From Heterodera schachtii (taxonomy: Eukaryota; Nematoda; Chromadorea; Rhabditida; Heteroderidae): a stretch of 64,000 bases of DNA. The stretch spans positions 887,844 to 951,843 of the forward strand of contig SIJG01000016.1 in the NCBI GenBank assembly GCA_023374025.1, written 5' to 3'. Shown piece by piece: positions 38,101-48,978 of this stretch. The position numbers and the translations under genes are program-made. The notes under the pieces are model-generated. The model searched no databases. It had not been told where the DNA came from and worked only from the letters and a program-made list of their open reading frames with translations. Positions within the stretch are counted from its first letter, which is position 1, and every line of letters starts with the position of its first letter.

Positions 38101-40419
38101 ATGAAATATTTAGTTTGATTATTTAAGGGTAAAATATGCTTAATCTTGGAATTTGTCAGCTAATTGGTTCTTATTGCTTAGACAATTTGTACTTTGACCA
38201 GCCGAGGTGTCATCTGTGGAAGTACGGCATGTTCGGCGTTGAGGGCACAGTTAACCCAAGAATAAAAAAAAACAAAAATGCGAATTGCTCATTTGTTTTT
38301 AGCTTCGAATGATTTCCGAGCCGTTGGTCTACGGAATGGCACTTTTTCAGGTCTTTTTTAACGAAAATCAAACTCCAATTTTTGGCCTAATTGGGAGTGT
38401 TTCGATCATTTGTTGGATCAGGTGATCAGCGAGTTGCTCGACATTCGTAACATCGGTCGTCGCCGATGGCTTCACATTTTGGTGGCTGATTTTTCTTTTA
38501 TTCGATTTGCTTTTCCGCTCTGGTCTCTTCTCATTGCTGTTTTTCTTTATTTATCTGATCGCTTCTTCTTTTGTTGCTTTACCCCCCCCCCCCATTATTT
38601 TGATAATTTATTCTTTTTTATGCTTTGTCCCTCAACTTATTTTTTCCCCCTCTTTTGATCATTTGTCCATTTTGATGCTTTGTCCCCCCCCCCCGCCCCC
38701 TTAGACTTCGTTCCCCTCCAAAATCTTCTACAAATTGGCCCTGTTGCTGATCCTTCTTATTTTGCCCGTCCGTTTTCTCTGTGGCGTTGCCGACTCAATG
38801 CTTCTGCTCGACAATATGTTCTCCGTCGCCACAGTCATCCTCACCTCTCTCCATTTTTTGGCACTTTCATTTCAGCGTTTGTCTGATGGCTTTTCCCCTC
38901 CCCTTTTTCAGTATTATTGTCGCGCCGTTAAATTTGTTGGGCCTTTTGTTTTGATGGTAATATTCCAACCCGATTATCCACTTCATTCCTTGTTCAGATC
39001 TACAAAATCATCACCCAGGATTTGGTAGGTCCAACGGCGATCACTTCGACCGCAAAACAATCGGCTGTTATCTCTCCGTTTCCCTTGCTTTTCAGTTCCG
39101 CTTCTTCCTCATCTACTTCATCTTTCTCATCGGCTTTTCCCAGGGTTTGTCCCTTCCTTTGTGCCAAATTTTTGCCCCGCGGGGGTCAATCGTCGTTCAT
39201 CCGTTTGCCAATTTGTCCCTTCTAAGGCTTTTTCGTGATTTTTCGCGCCTGTGAAAGGGCGCGGATTGCCGCCGGTTCGCAAGGCGACCCAAACGACAAC
39301 AAAGAGAACATTATTGGCAACCCGGTGGAGGCACTGATCCGTCTGTTCATAATGACAGTGGGAGAATTCTCCACTTTCTACCAGGATTTGCACACGTGCC
39401 AAGGTCACACCTTTGCCATGCTCATTAAACCAATTATAATATTAATTACCCACTTAATTTGCCATTTTGTTTTAGCCCCTCTTCTCGGCAACATCGGAAA
39501 AGTATTCATTCCACCGTTTATTCTCATTTAATTCGGCTTCCCATTCGATCTCTCCCACAGATTCTGTTCTTCATCTTCGAGCTGCTGGTCAGTCTGATGC
39601 AGTTCAACCTGCTGATCGCGATGATGACGCGAACTTACGAAATGATTTACGCCACCGAAAAGGAATGGAAGAGACAGGTGGTCGAGGGATTAAGCGGTTA
39701 ATTAGGGGGCCAATTAGTGAAATATTAGTCGGCTAATCAAAATTGAGTACAATAAATTGTGTTGGGTTTAATTTGACATTCTTTCAGTGGGCGCAAGTGA
39801 TTCTGATGATGTGAGTCACCGGTGTAAATGACAGGCAGGTTAATTGGTAATTTTATTTTTAGTGAACTCTCAATCCATCCGAAAAAGCGTTTGATGGCTC
39901 TGTTGGGATATTCGCGTCCAATCGGAACGAACAAACGCAAAAGGGCATTTGTTGTGAGCAGAAAGGTGAGCAAAGGAAGTGAAATATAAATTATATTCAA
40001 TGGGATTTGGGACAAAAAAAAAGGTAATTTGAAAAAAAGTATTCAATTAGAAAATCATAAAAAAGGATTAATGATTAATAATTACCACAGAGTCTTAATC
40101 ATTAATGGACTAAAATAATGTGAATAAATTTGGAAATGGTCTTCAGATTGAATTGGACTCGGAGTCAGAAAGACTTCGGAAGGAGCAGCAAATGAACGCA
40201 CTGCGGGAGGAGAAGAAAATGATACTGAAGAGGAGGCTAAAGGTGGGCAATTAATGGTCATTAAGGGAATAACAAACAAAGCAAAGGCATAACAAATGCC
40301 AAACAATGAAAATTAAACTTTACCCCCCCCCCCCCCACAAATTTACAAAGGATGCGATGAACAGAGAAGGACGGAAAAGCAAACTCAGGCCGAACACGGG
40401 CAACACGACGGCACTGTAG
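35149..40419 (+). CDS. TRPV cation channel (OSM-9/OCR type)
   Basis: A transient receptor potential vanilloid channel, which in nematodes acts in ciliated sensory neurons in osmosensation, nociception and chemosensation (family knowledge). Read as about 20 exons: 35149-35211 ([20 protein letters not shown]), 35306-35398, one from 35483, then ankyrin-repeat exons ([80 protein letters not shown]; the exon from 37223). Membrane segments follow: S1 near 37778-37865 ([19 protein letters not shown]), others near 38320-38400, 38704-38860, 38912-39000 and 39096-39145, pore loop near 39330-39390 with TVGEF as probable selectivity filter, and S6 near 39561-39650 ([16 protein letters not shown]). The C-terminal [18 protein letters not shown] is typical of the nematode proteins. 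Stop at 40417-40419. The join between the third exon and GENL is unresolved: no GT donor lies before the in-frame stop at 35735. Confidence 0.9.
37534..37618. mobile_element. 85-bp hAT-type MITE in a TRPV intron
   Basis: Starts TAGGGATGTGCGAGAA and ends TTCTCGCACATCGCTA (one mismatch in 16). Flanks are CTCACTGC (37526-37533) and TTCACTGC (37619-37626), an 8-bp duplication with one mismatch. Lies between an ankyrin exon ending near 37494 and the next exon at about 37686. Confidence 0.75.
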
Positions 40420-41295
40420 GGGAGGGGAGGAGGGAGGACGACGACCAAATGATGGCACAGAAAAGGACTGAATTGGGTGGAGGAGGGGGGGGAGTCAATC
40501 ATTGCATAAATATTGCCAGGGGATTTCTCAACTTTTAATACTTCTTGTTAGTACTGTAAATTAAATTGTTTTTTCCGTAAGCCAATCACTGGTCGATCTG
40601 CTTGCTACTCCCATTTCTGATCATTTAAATGTCTCTTTTCCATTGCTTTTCAATTATTCAGCGAAACATAAAAAATATATTTTTCATTTTAATTTAATTT
40701 CAAATTTTGCATTTTCCCCATAATAAAGCCATTATGGAATTGAGTTGGGGCGGGTAAATTGGGACCGATCGCCCCAGGGAAACCCCTCATTAACAAGTGG
40801 TTTTCTAATGGGCTTGGTTCTCCAATTCCCAAAATGGCTATGGAAGTCCTTAGGCACAATCAGCACGCTTTCCACGGCAAAAGTGATTAGTAATCACTGA
40901 TTACTATAAAGTTTCACATTATTTTATTTTTAATATTTTCGGATTTAACCGCTTTATGATGATATTTTAAAACATTCAATCAAAAACATAAGCATAAAAT
41001 AAATTAACATCTCCAAATTAACACAATCCGCATGTTTTGGCGCACTTTTCTCGCTTTTCCTCCTTAATTAGATTCAATTATCAAATGTTGTTTTTATTGA
41101 GTGAGTCCTCATTAATTAATTATAATACCCATTACCTCAGAATATTCGTCGCTTTCGCAGTATCCATTTTTGGCCCATCCTTTGCAGCTAAATTTGATTG
41201 GTTTTGTTTTTCCCTTCTAATTGCCTAATTAGTTAATGACTGATCATTGGCTAATTGATTGGTCGGTTTCCCCCCCCCCCCCCCCCCCCCCCCTC
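40420..41295. other. Convergent intergenic gap between TRPV and the ShKT gene
   Basis: A+T-rich, no exon. AATAAAGCC near 40723 could serve as a polyadenylation signal for the TRPV gene. A run of 24 C at 41270-41293 lies directly 3' of the ShKT stop codon. Confidence 0.5.
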
Positions 41296-42769
41296 TCACA
41301 AAGGGTGTGAGTCCTTGCACTCTTTTTTGTTGCGGCTTTTGCCCGTCGCGTGCGACTTCTCCTCCTTCGCTTCCGCCGAGCCCCGCGACGCCGTGCCGCC
41401 CCTCGGCCCTCCGCTCGGCTTGCAATAGCCGCAAGTGCGTGCGCAGTTCTTCCGCATCATCTCCTTGTACACCGGGTGGTGGCAGAACCTTTTGTTGCGG
41501 CGACAATTCTTCATCAAATCCACGCAAGTTTCGTCTTGAAAAAGGCAAAATCATTTGGAAATCGGTGGCATTTAATTCCGCCAAAATTCGAATTTTACTT
41601 TTTGGCCGTCCCCTCGGCGGACTGACAATTCGCCGTGGCAAATCCTCGGCCGATTCGACCCGGTCGCCCTCCTCCGGCTCCGCTATTTGCGGTTCGTCCG
41701 TCCCTCCCTCGCCCTTCTCTTTGGACTTCTCCTCCTCCTCAAAGTCGCCATCTTCGGGCTCGCATTTGCCGCAAGTGCGCGCGCATTGGTGGTTCATAAA
41801 AGTGGCGTACAATTCTGAACAATTTGCCATTGGAAAAGGAATAATTTAAAATAAAAAAACATTTTACCATTTGTACAAAGACTTTTCATGTCTTCGCAGT
41901 CCTTTAAAATGCCAATAATTTAATGCCAACTCAGAAATTGCTCAAAAATGACTTCAATTTGGTCACGGCATCGCTTCGTTAAGCAAAGGCCGCACGTGGC
42001 AGGGCAAAATTTGATCATCATCGAAGAGAATTCTGTTGGAAAGGCAAAGTTTGGACGGAAAATGGCACACAACCAGTTAATTACCCAACATCCCGCACTT
42101 CTCCACGTTCATATTGCAGTTGACAATCCCACCTTAATGAACGAATGGACCGACCAATTAGGCGTTTAATTAGCCGGAAATGCCCACTTTCGTCGTTTTG
42201 GCACGCGTAGACGGGATCTTCGCAACAAATTGCGCAGGTCCTTTTTAAGTTTGGCGATGCTTTAAATCGATTGCCAAATGCCCATATTCACCTTCGGCAT
42301 TGGTCGGCCAAATCCTTGAGCAACGGATTGTCACACTTTGGGTCTCTCCCCGCCGGATTGTTCGACGCCGGCGTGGTGAAAATCATTCTGAAATCGTTAC
42401 AATTAAGCAGTGTGGCTTCTTCATTCAGCTGCTGAATTTCTCGGATTTTCCCTACTTGCACGACTCGGGGTCACGCTCATCGGCACAAGTGGTGGCATTC
42501 TGTGAGACGGTAACATTCATTCATTACGGTAATGAGTCCAAAAAACGGTAGACGGAAAGCACCGAATAAAGTCGAAGGTTCTCATCCGTACAGCGAACTC
42601 TGAGCCGCGAGCCGAGTACCGACGCACTTTTGACGGTCTGCGACATGACCAACTCGCTGGAGCCGTCCTGCGCCCGAACGCCGAAGGCAATGCAAAGCGA
42701 AAGGGCAAAAGCCTTCAGCAGAGAAAGGGGGGGAAAGGGCCTCGGGCGATCGTACGGACGAATTCCCAT
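41296..42769 (-). CDS. Secreted protein with multiple ShKT-type Cys-rich domains
   Basis: An ATG at 42769 begins a signal peptide (FPPLSLLKAFALSLCIAFGV then RAQ, probable cleavage); an in-frame ATG at 42850 is less likely. Following exons carry Cys-rich units: TCADERDPESCK; DPKCDNPLLKDLADQCR; TCAICCEDPVYACQND; NCNMNVEKCGML with MIKFCPATCGLC; DCEDMKSLC with FMNHQCARTCGKC; and TCVDLMKNCRRNKRFC with MMRKNCARTCGYC. The endings CxxTCGxC are the signature of ShKT (SXC) domains, known from nematode secreted proteins and sea anemone channel blockers. An acidic linker (EPEDGDFEEEEKSKEKGEGG) separates the last two. The tail is basic. Stop at 41296-41298. Secretion is inferred from the signal peptide; whether it is a surface, enzyme-associated or host-directed protein cannot be told. 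Several joins are approximate. Confidence 0.75.
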
Positions 42770-43939
42770 GGGAAACCCTTGGAAATGGGAAATTTGGAAA
42801 GAAAATTGAAAAAAACCCGAAATAAAAGGGCCAAAGAGAGAACGGCCCAAAGAATGGACAAAGGGAGGGGAAAGGGAAGGAGTGGCCGTTATTTTTGACC
42901 AAAGGTCGCTCTGTTAGCACAAAGGCTTTTCGGAAGAGAGGGCAACGAAAGAGGCGCAGAAAAAGGGCCGACCGACCGAAGCGGCTTAAAGGGGGGGGGG
43001 GTCAAATGGAGAGGAAAAGCGGCGATTGTTTTGGACGGATTATCAGAGACTTATTTGGGAAGAAAGGGACAGAACGAAGCCGAGGCAGACGGATAACGGA
43101 CGGAGGACAAAGGAAGCACCGAACGAACGACGAAAAAAGCAAATTTAAAGACTCAGCAAAAAGGGGACGGACGCCCGGGGCAAGAAAAGTCGAAAAACGG
43201 CACAAAATCCTTCCCAACTCAGATACAATTGTCATACCTTTATTTTTTTTTAATTTCAAAATCTACCTTATTTTACAAAAAAAAAAAAGACCTGAAATTG
43301 GGAAAATTTTGGAAAAAAAATTCCTATTGGCTGGAAAATTGTTTGTTGAATGTGACGAACTCAAGAAGATTGCTATACGAAGTGTCTCAATAATCAAAAT
43401 CGACTACACAAAAAATGACCAATTTTAAGCAATTTCCCTTAGAATACAGAAACTCTTCGGGAAACTCGGTTTTCGGCCTTTCGTTTTTCCATGGGAAACG
43501 CCGTAGAGAATTTGGGTCTTTTTCACTTTGCACCAAAATTTTGTGCTCTTTTGGTTGTGCAATTCTTCTCTTTGATCAACACAAAGTATGCTAGTACATA
43601 TGATTATTCTTTTTCTATTGCAATTGTCATACCGTTGCAGCGGAAGACGATTTTTCTATTTTTTTAAAATTTCAAAACAATTTTCTAACATCTATTTTAT
43701 CACTTGAAACGAAAATTTAATTTTCTTTACATCACGAAAATAAGTAATTGTGCAATGAATTCGCATTTTTTGTATTTATTCATAAGAGAAAAAAAACAAT
43801 CGTAACGAATGTAAAGTAAGGAAACAAAGGTCAAAAAGTGAACTATTTTTATTCATTTGCGAACATTCGGCGCTTTTTTTTGTTAATTAATTAATTGAGC
43901 AATAATTGCCTGATGAAATAAGAAAAAGCAAATGATCAC
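42770..43939. other. Intergenic, no gene supported
   Basis: A Lys/Arg-rich 177-codon frame on the plus strand (42895-43428) crosses a poly-G run and has no domain; I treat it as compositional. The remainder is A+T-rich. Confidence 0.5.
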
Positions 43940-45136
43940 TCAGAACGATTTTGGACGGGGTGGAGAAGGGGCGGTGCCATCGGCGGAAGACGAAGCGGGC
44001 GGAGAGGGGGCGAACACTCCGTCCAACCCGAAACGGCCCCATTCGTCGGAGGGCACTCCGCCGCCGCCTTCAGTCCCTTCCGTCGTCGCTTTGCTGCCGT
44101 CCTGGAGACATTTATTTGGTTAATTTATTTCCACCAAACAAAATTTTTTCTCCTCGAGTTTTTTTAGCATATTTGGCCATACAAAAAATAGGTGATGGGT
44201 CGACCCCCTTTCGCCGCCGCAGATGCCCAAAATGGGGGTGGACCCTTTCGCATCATCTTTTGTGTGATTGCCTACCATTTTCTTCTGCTGTTGTCGCGTT
44301 TGCTGTTGCTTCAACTGTCCCAATTCAATTGGACGACCGGCGCGGTTGGCCTCGCGCAATTGGGCGTAGGTTTTTGTTGGCGAAGTGCCACCGCCAACGC
44401 CTGGCACCATCTGAGCGCTAGCGGCATTCATTTGAGAGTCGTACTGAAAAAACGAGGAAATATCCATCTGTATGTTTTAAACATAAAACAAATTGTCTTT
44501 GGATGTCTAACTTTGGCGTAGAGTTTGTCGAGAAAAAGTCGCATTTCCGCACCGCAACCCGACCTTTTGAAACCGATGGAAGAGCCAAGGGCCACCGAAG
44601 TGAGACACATCTGAAAACTTAGCAACTCAAAAAACCAAATGGAAGGGAAACGGACAAACAATGGGGTAGCCGATCAAAAAGCGCGGCGCTGTGATCGGAA
44701 GGTTCTGCTTACGGCGCAAAAACTCGAGGAAACCGATGGTAACGACGACGATCGGACCTCCATACGTCACAGCACACTGAAAAAACAAATAAGTTAAAAA
44801 AAGAAAAAAAAAGTTGGACAATCGAAGGCCCAAGTCACTAAAAAAGCACATTTTGAAATCGAATTCAAATGGGTTTGCTAATTGTAAGGCCACTCAAAAT
44901 GCCGCAAACATTTCCAACCTTTCGGGCGCATTGCCCCGTCCTTTGTTGGAGTTCGGCCATGTCTTCGTGGGATATGTTTCTGAGGAATTGAAACTGTCAG
45001 TGCTTCCCCCGAACCTTGTAATGACTCACTTCATCAACCAGTCCAACTGTCGTTGGTTCATGCCGACCATTCCCGACAATGATGAAAAATTGCCACGGTC
45101 GAACCCTTCGTCAGAATTAGGCGGAAAGTTTGCCAT
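43940..45136 (-). CDS. Small conserved-looking protein with a hydrophobic middle, function unknown
   Basis: ATG at 45136 opens MANFPPNSDEGFDRGNFSSL, ending at a GTGAGT donor. Further exons encode LRNISHEDMAELQQRTGQCA, a hydrophobic part TYGGPIVVVTIGFLEFL, LPITAPRFLIGYPIVC, MCLTSVALGSSIGFKR, a Gln-rich part (ELGQLKQQQTRQQQKK) and a Gly/Pro/Ser-rich tail ending PPRPKSF at 43942. One or two membrane segments are likely. A distant resemblance in layout to OCIA-domain mitochondrial proteins was considered, but I cannot confirm it. It lies 336 bp downstream of the SKP1-like gene on the same strand, close enough to be co-transcribed, but no operon evidence is visible. Confidence 0.6.
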
Positions 45137-45471
45137 TTAAATTATTCTAAAAAAGCAAAACAAAAAAAAAGTGTAACCGAGTTTTAAAATTAAAATTAGG
45201 ACTGCCCTCGACCGAGTCTGGGAACAAATAAAATCGGCTGATCGGACGCACTCAAATGGATGGAATAAATATTTTAATGATATAAAACGAATTAGAACAT
45301 TTCCAAAGGCATTTACACTTTTATTTTTGTTAAATTAAGAAGCAAATCAAAATAAGAAACAAGAAAACAATACAAAGTCGTTAAGAGAATCCAAGCCGTC
45401 CTTCAATTGCTGTTGTACAAATCGTCAAAATCAAAATGTTTTTTTGGTCCTTTTTTCATCCAATTGAAAAT

Positions 45472-47130
45472 TTACGACTGACGGGAGCCCCCGGCGCTAA
45501 AAATAAAAGAATTTAAATTTCGCACGAAAAACGCGAAACGATAAATGTAAAAATACATAGAAACTCATTCAGTTTCGATGCCCTTTCCGTTCGGTTACCT
45601 TTTTGCGTAGCCGTTCATTTTCTTTCCCTCATTATTCGATGAATTTGACGACGTTCCGCTCGTCCCCGGCACGTCACTGAGCTCGGGTTGGTCCGGCAAC
45701 GGAATGGTGGGAAAGTCGCGCGGAATGTCGTATTCCCTGGTGATGGCCGCCTTTTCTTCCTCGGTCAAATCCTAAAAATTTAAAAATGAGCAAAAACAGA
45801 AAAGAAGTCGTTGAGACTGAAAATCTCACATCCTCCAGACAAAGCATCTCCCGAATTTCTTCTGCCGATTTGTCCATTATGCAACGAGCGCATTCCTGGG
45901 CACCTAAAGAACAAAAAATAACATTCATCATGAAAAGAACAGCCAAAAGGAACGCTCATTATAAATTAAAAAATAAATATATAAAAAAGAATAATACTTA
46001 CAGTAGAGGTACAATGAACGAATGTCCAAAAAGTTGGAGGCCAAAAAGTACTCCTTGACCCTTTCAAAGTCGACGTCGAAGAATTGGCGCTCCCAATCGG
46101 TGAATTTGAACCAAATGCGCTTAAAGTGGTCTCTTGTCAGAGTTTGCTTTGAAGAACACTCACTTCCTGCGTCACCGGGTCCTCCTTGACAATTGGCTCG
46201 GGAAGGTCTGAAAAGAAATCGAATTTTAATGTCACCAAAATTTCAAAACTCAGAGGACCCGAGGATGTAAAAACACTATTATCAATTATAGAGGTAAAAA
46301 GATTCTAGCAAAAAATGTTTGAGTGCCAACTGACTGTGATGTTCGCGCATCCAAGCGAGAATCTGCTGAAAACAGTCGCTGGTGATGTCATTGAGCGGAA
46401 AAACGAAATCCGCAAAATCGTCTTGCGTTTTTTCTTCCATGCCGAGACTTTCCCTAAATTGGAATACGAATTGGTCTTTATCTTTTATTTCGTTTTTTTT
46501 TTTGTTGAATCGGGCCCATTCTATCAACTAAGCCTGAAAAAGTTTATAGATTTGACCATGCAAATTCCATCCACATTACTTATTTAGAGGGGTAAAAATC
46601 AAAATTACTTCCAGATTTCGTCAATTAAAAATTACGTGCCACATTTGCATGAATGTCTTTGACTGTGCCATCAAATGCCAAGGCGCCTAAAATAATGTCA
46701 TTTTTTCACACCCAGTACTATTGCATAATGTGTGCCCATTTTCGGTAAGAAAGAGAAATGTGTGGCTTAAAAACCATTCAGTGCATTTAAACGCTTAAAA
46801 AACCCATTCGCTTTCTTTAAATGGGCACACAAATTAAAAATCCCAAACGTACATTGACAATTTCGCCTTCGTTTGTGCAGCACATCACCGAACGTTCCAT
46901 TTGCTCCTTGCTGAACTGGGGAACTGAAAACATCCCTTATTTGCGAATTTGTCAGAACTTCCAATTAACAAATTAAGCGTAAGCGCATTTCATGCCATTT
47001 TCCGCTCACTTTTCGCCTCCTCTCCGTCCTCCTGCGATTCCGTGTTCACTTCTTCATTGGCTTCCACTTTGATTTCCACCCCTCCCACGGCTTCTCCATT
47101 CATCACATTTTCATTTTCGTTGTTTGACAT
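45472..47130 (-). CDS. SKP1-like (SKR) adaptor of SCF ubiquitin ligases
   Basis: SKP1 links cullin-1 to F-box proteins. ATG at 47130; the first exon (to 47010) encodes an acidic, Glu-rich extension of about 40 residues not present in typical SKP1. Then PQFSKEQMERSVMCCTNEGE, which aligns with the N-terminal SSDGE strand, and DGTVKDIHANV (usual TIKNM helix). SLGMEEKTQDDF and FPLNDITSDCFQQILAWMRE match the BTB-like fold. The C-terminal half is strongly diagnostic: FTDWERQFFDVD, YFLASNFLDIRSLYLYC, CARCIMDKSAEEIREMLCL and DDLTEEEKAAITREYDIP. It ends with a Ser/Asn-rich tail past the usual WCEEK end; stop at 45472-45474. The family is expanded in nematodes. The exact join before SLGMEE is unresolved. 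Confidence 0.85.
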
Positions 47131-47741
47131 TTTTATATTCGAACAAACGATGAAGAATAGACGCAAAATAAAATTACAAATTAAAGTCAAAAATGGAACA
47201 ACAAAGCTAGAGAAAAAAAGAACTACATAGTTATTTGAATGCAGTCTTTTATAAATTTATTGTTTGTCTTTAGACCAAACCTAAACTCGTGAATAAAAAT
47301 TAGGTAGGTATCTATTTTCAAAGCGGGACGGGAACGAGATTCCCACCTTTTTTCCGACCCCGTAAAATATCGTCAATTTTTAAAGGAAATCTCGCCGGGA
47401 AAGTGGAAGATTTTTACGAAAAATTAGAAAAAAATTAAAACATTTATTTTGGCGAAAGGCATTTATTAAGGCATTTTATTTTCAAATGTTTCCAAAGAGA
47501 AAAATTGAATTGCTTTGATTATGGCAGGAGGAGTTGGGGTTGAGAAGAATGAACTCATTTGTTAGTGAGAGGAGAATGAACAGATGGACTTTGGGAGGGG
47601 GGAGGGGAGGGGAGATTTACGGTGCTCATTTCCCACAGATTCATTTCGGACAGTGATGCCAATGCCGAGGTCACAAATTTGCCCTTCTTAGAGAAAATTT
47701 TCCTTTTGGGTCATATTTGAAATTAATAATCCATCGCATCA
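47131..47741. other. Upstream of the SKP1-like gene
   Basis: A+T-rich with a G-rich patch near 47597-47613. No exon seen. Confidence 0.5.
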
Positions 47742-47749
47742 CTTTATGC

Positions 47750-48767
47750 CAGGGCTACCCTTTGTTCTTATTTGTAAGATTTGTTCTTATTTTGAGGGTC
47801 CAAATCTTACAAATTTTAAATGTTCTTATTTGTAAGATTTGTTCTTATTTCGGGCTATTGTTCTTATTTTGTTCTTATTTTTTGGATTCAGAGAGAAATT
47901 TAGATTTTTAAATGATAATTTTTGAAAGAAATGTTTTTTGAAGCGAATTAATATGCAAAATCTTACCAAGATTCAGTTTATATTCAAATTTTTCTCTCGG
48001 CGGTTTCTTATTCTCTTTAAAAAATTTGGCTCAAATCGTAATTTTGTCATTTTTTGAATCAAATCGTTAAGAAATCGCATTAAAAATTACAAAAATTTTT
48101 CCGGCGGCTCTATTAGAGCAGGGGTGTATCTGTTCTTATTTCTAAGAAATGTTCTGATTTAGGGTAGTGCCTTATTTTCACTTAAAAGAGGAAATTTCTG
48201 AAAAATTTGGCTAATTCCTAACAAAATTGATTAAAAATTCTTAAAATTTTCCCCCAGCGGCGCCTATCGGAACCGCCGGCCCCCAAAAAATCCTATTTTT
48301 TCTCTTAAAAATTAGCCCAAGATCGCAAATTTTGTTCATTTTTGGACAGAACTTGTTAACTAAATTGCATTAAATTTTCAAAAAATTTCCCCGGCGGCGC
48401 CTATCGGCACCGCCTCCCCCCTCCCATCTCCAAAAAATTTTTCGGAAAAATGCGCCGAAAAAAATTGTTAAAAATTGATTTTTTTTGATTCTAAATGCAC
48501 TGAAATTACCAATTGCTTATGTTTTCGACAAAATTGTTAAAATCTTAAAATTGATTTTCGGAAATGTATAAATTTCTCATTTCTAAGCCGGAATTGCTCA
48601 GAAAAATAGTTGGCGGCGAGAAATATGATGCTAATGCTTGATTTTATTGAATAAAAATGCGATTTAGTTTTGGAAGCGTGTTTTAAAAAATGTTCTTATT
48701 TTTGACCCTAAAATCTTATTTTTGGCCAGCGATGTTCTTATTTCGAGAAATTTTCAAGGGTAGCCTG
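47750..48767. mobile_element. 1018-bp hAT-type element with TTCTTATTT arrays, 8-bp TSD
   Basis: Starts CAGGGCTACCCTTTG and ends CAAGGGTAGCCTG, an imperfect inverted pair. Perfect 8-bp repeats CTTTATGC flank it (47742-47749 and 48768-48775). Subterminal regions hold many copies of TGTTCTTATTT. The core contains two full copies and one broken copy of the GC-rich module (about 48099, 48256 and 48391), each preceded by a similar A+T-rich stretch. No transposase frame. Confidence 0.85.
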
Positions 48768-48978
48768 CTTTATGCATATAATTTGCCTGCTGTTCGTTGT
48801 TAGTATTTAAGAATTTTTTTAAATAAATTCACAATTCCATTTGCAATAGTCCCAAGACTCTGCCCCCGGAGTGACGGCTAAGCCGTGGTTTTACCCGGCT
48901 TTGAGAAATGTGGAAAAAGGAATTAGCCCATAAAGGTTTCTACCTTTTTCTTCCCAGTCTTAAGCCTAATTTGATCAA

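Noticed and set aside
42895..43428. 177-codon Lys/Arg-rich frame
   Set aside because: Crosses a poly-G run, is low in complexity and shows no exon partner or domain.
43940..45136. Assignment of the small protein to the OCIA-domain family
   Set aside because: Only the layout is similar; the diagnostic residues of the domain were not found.
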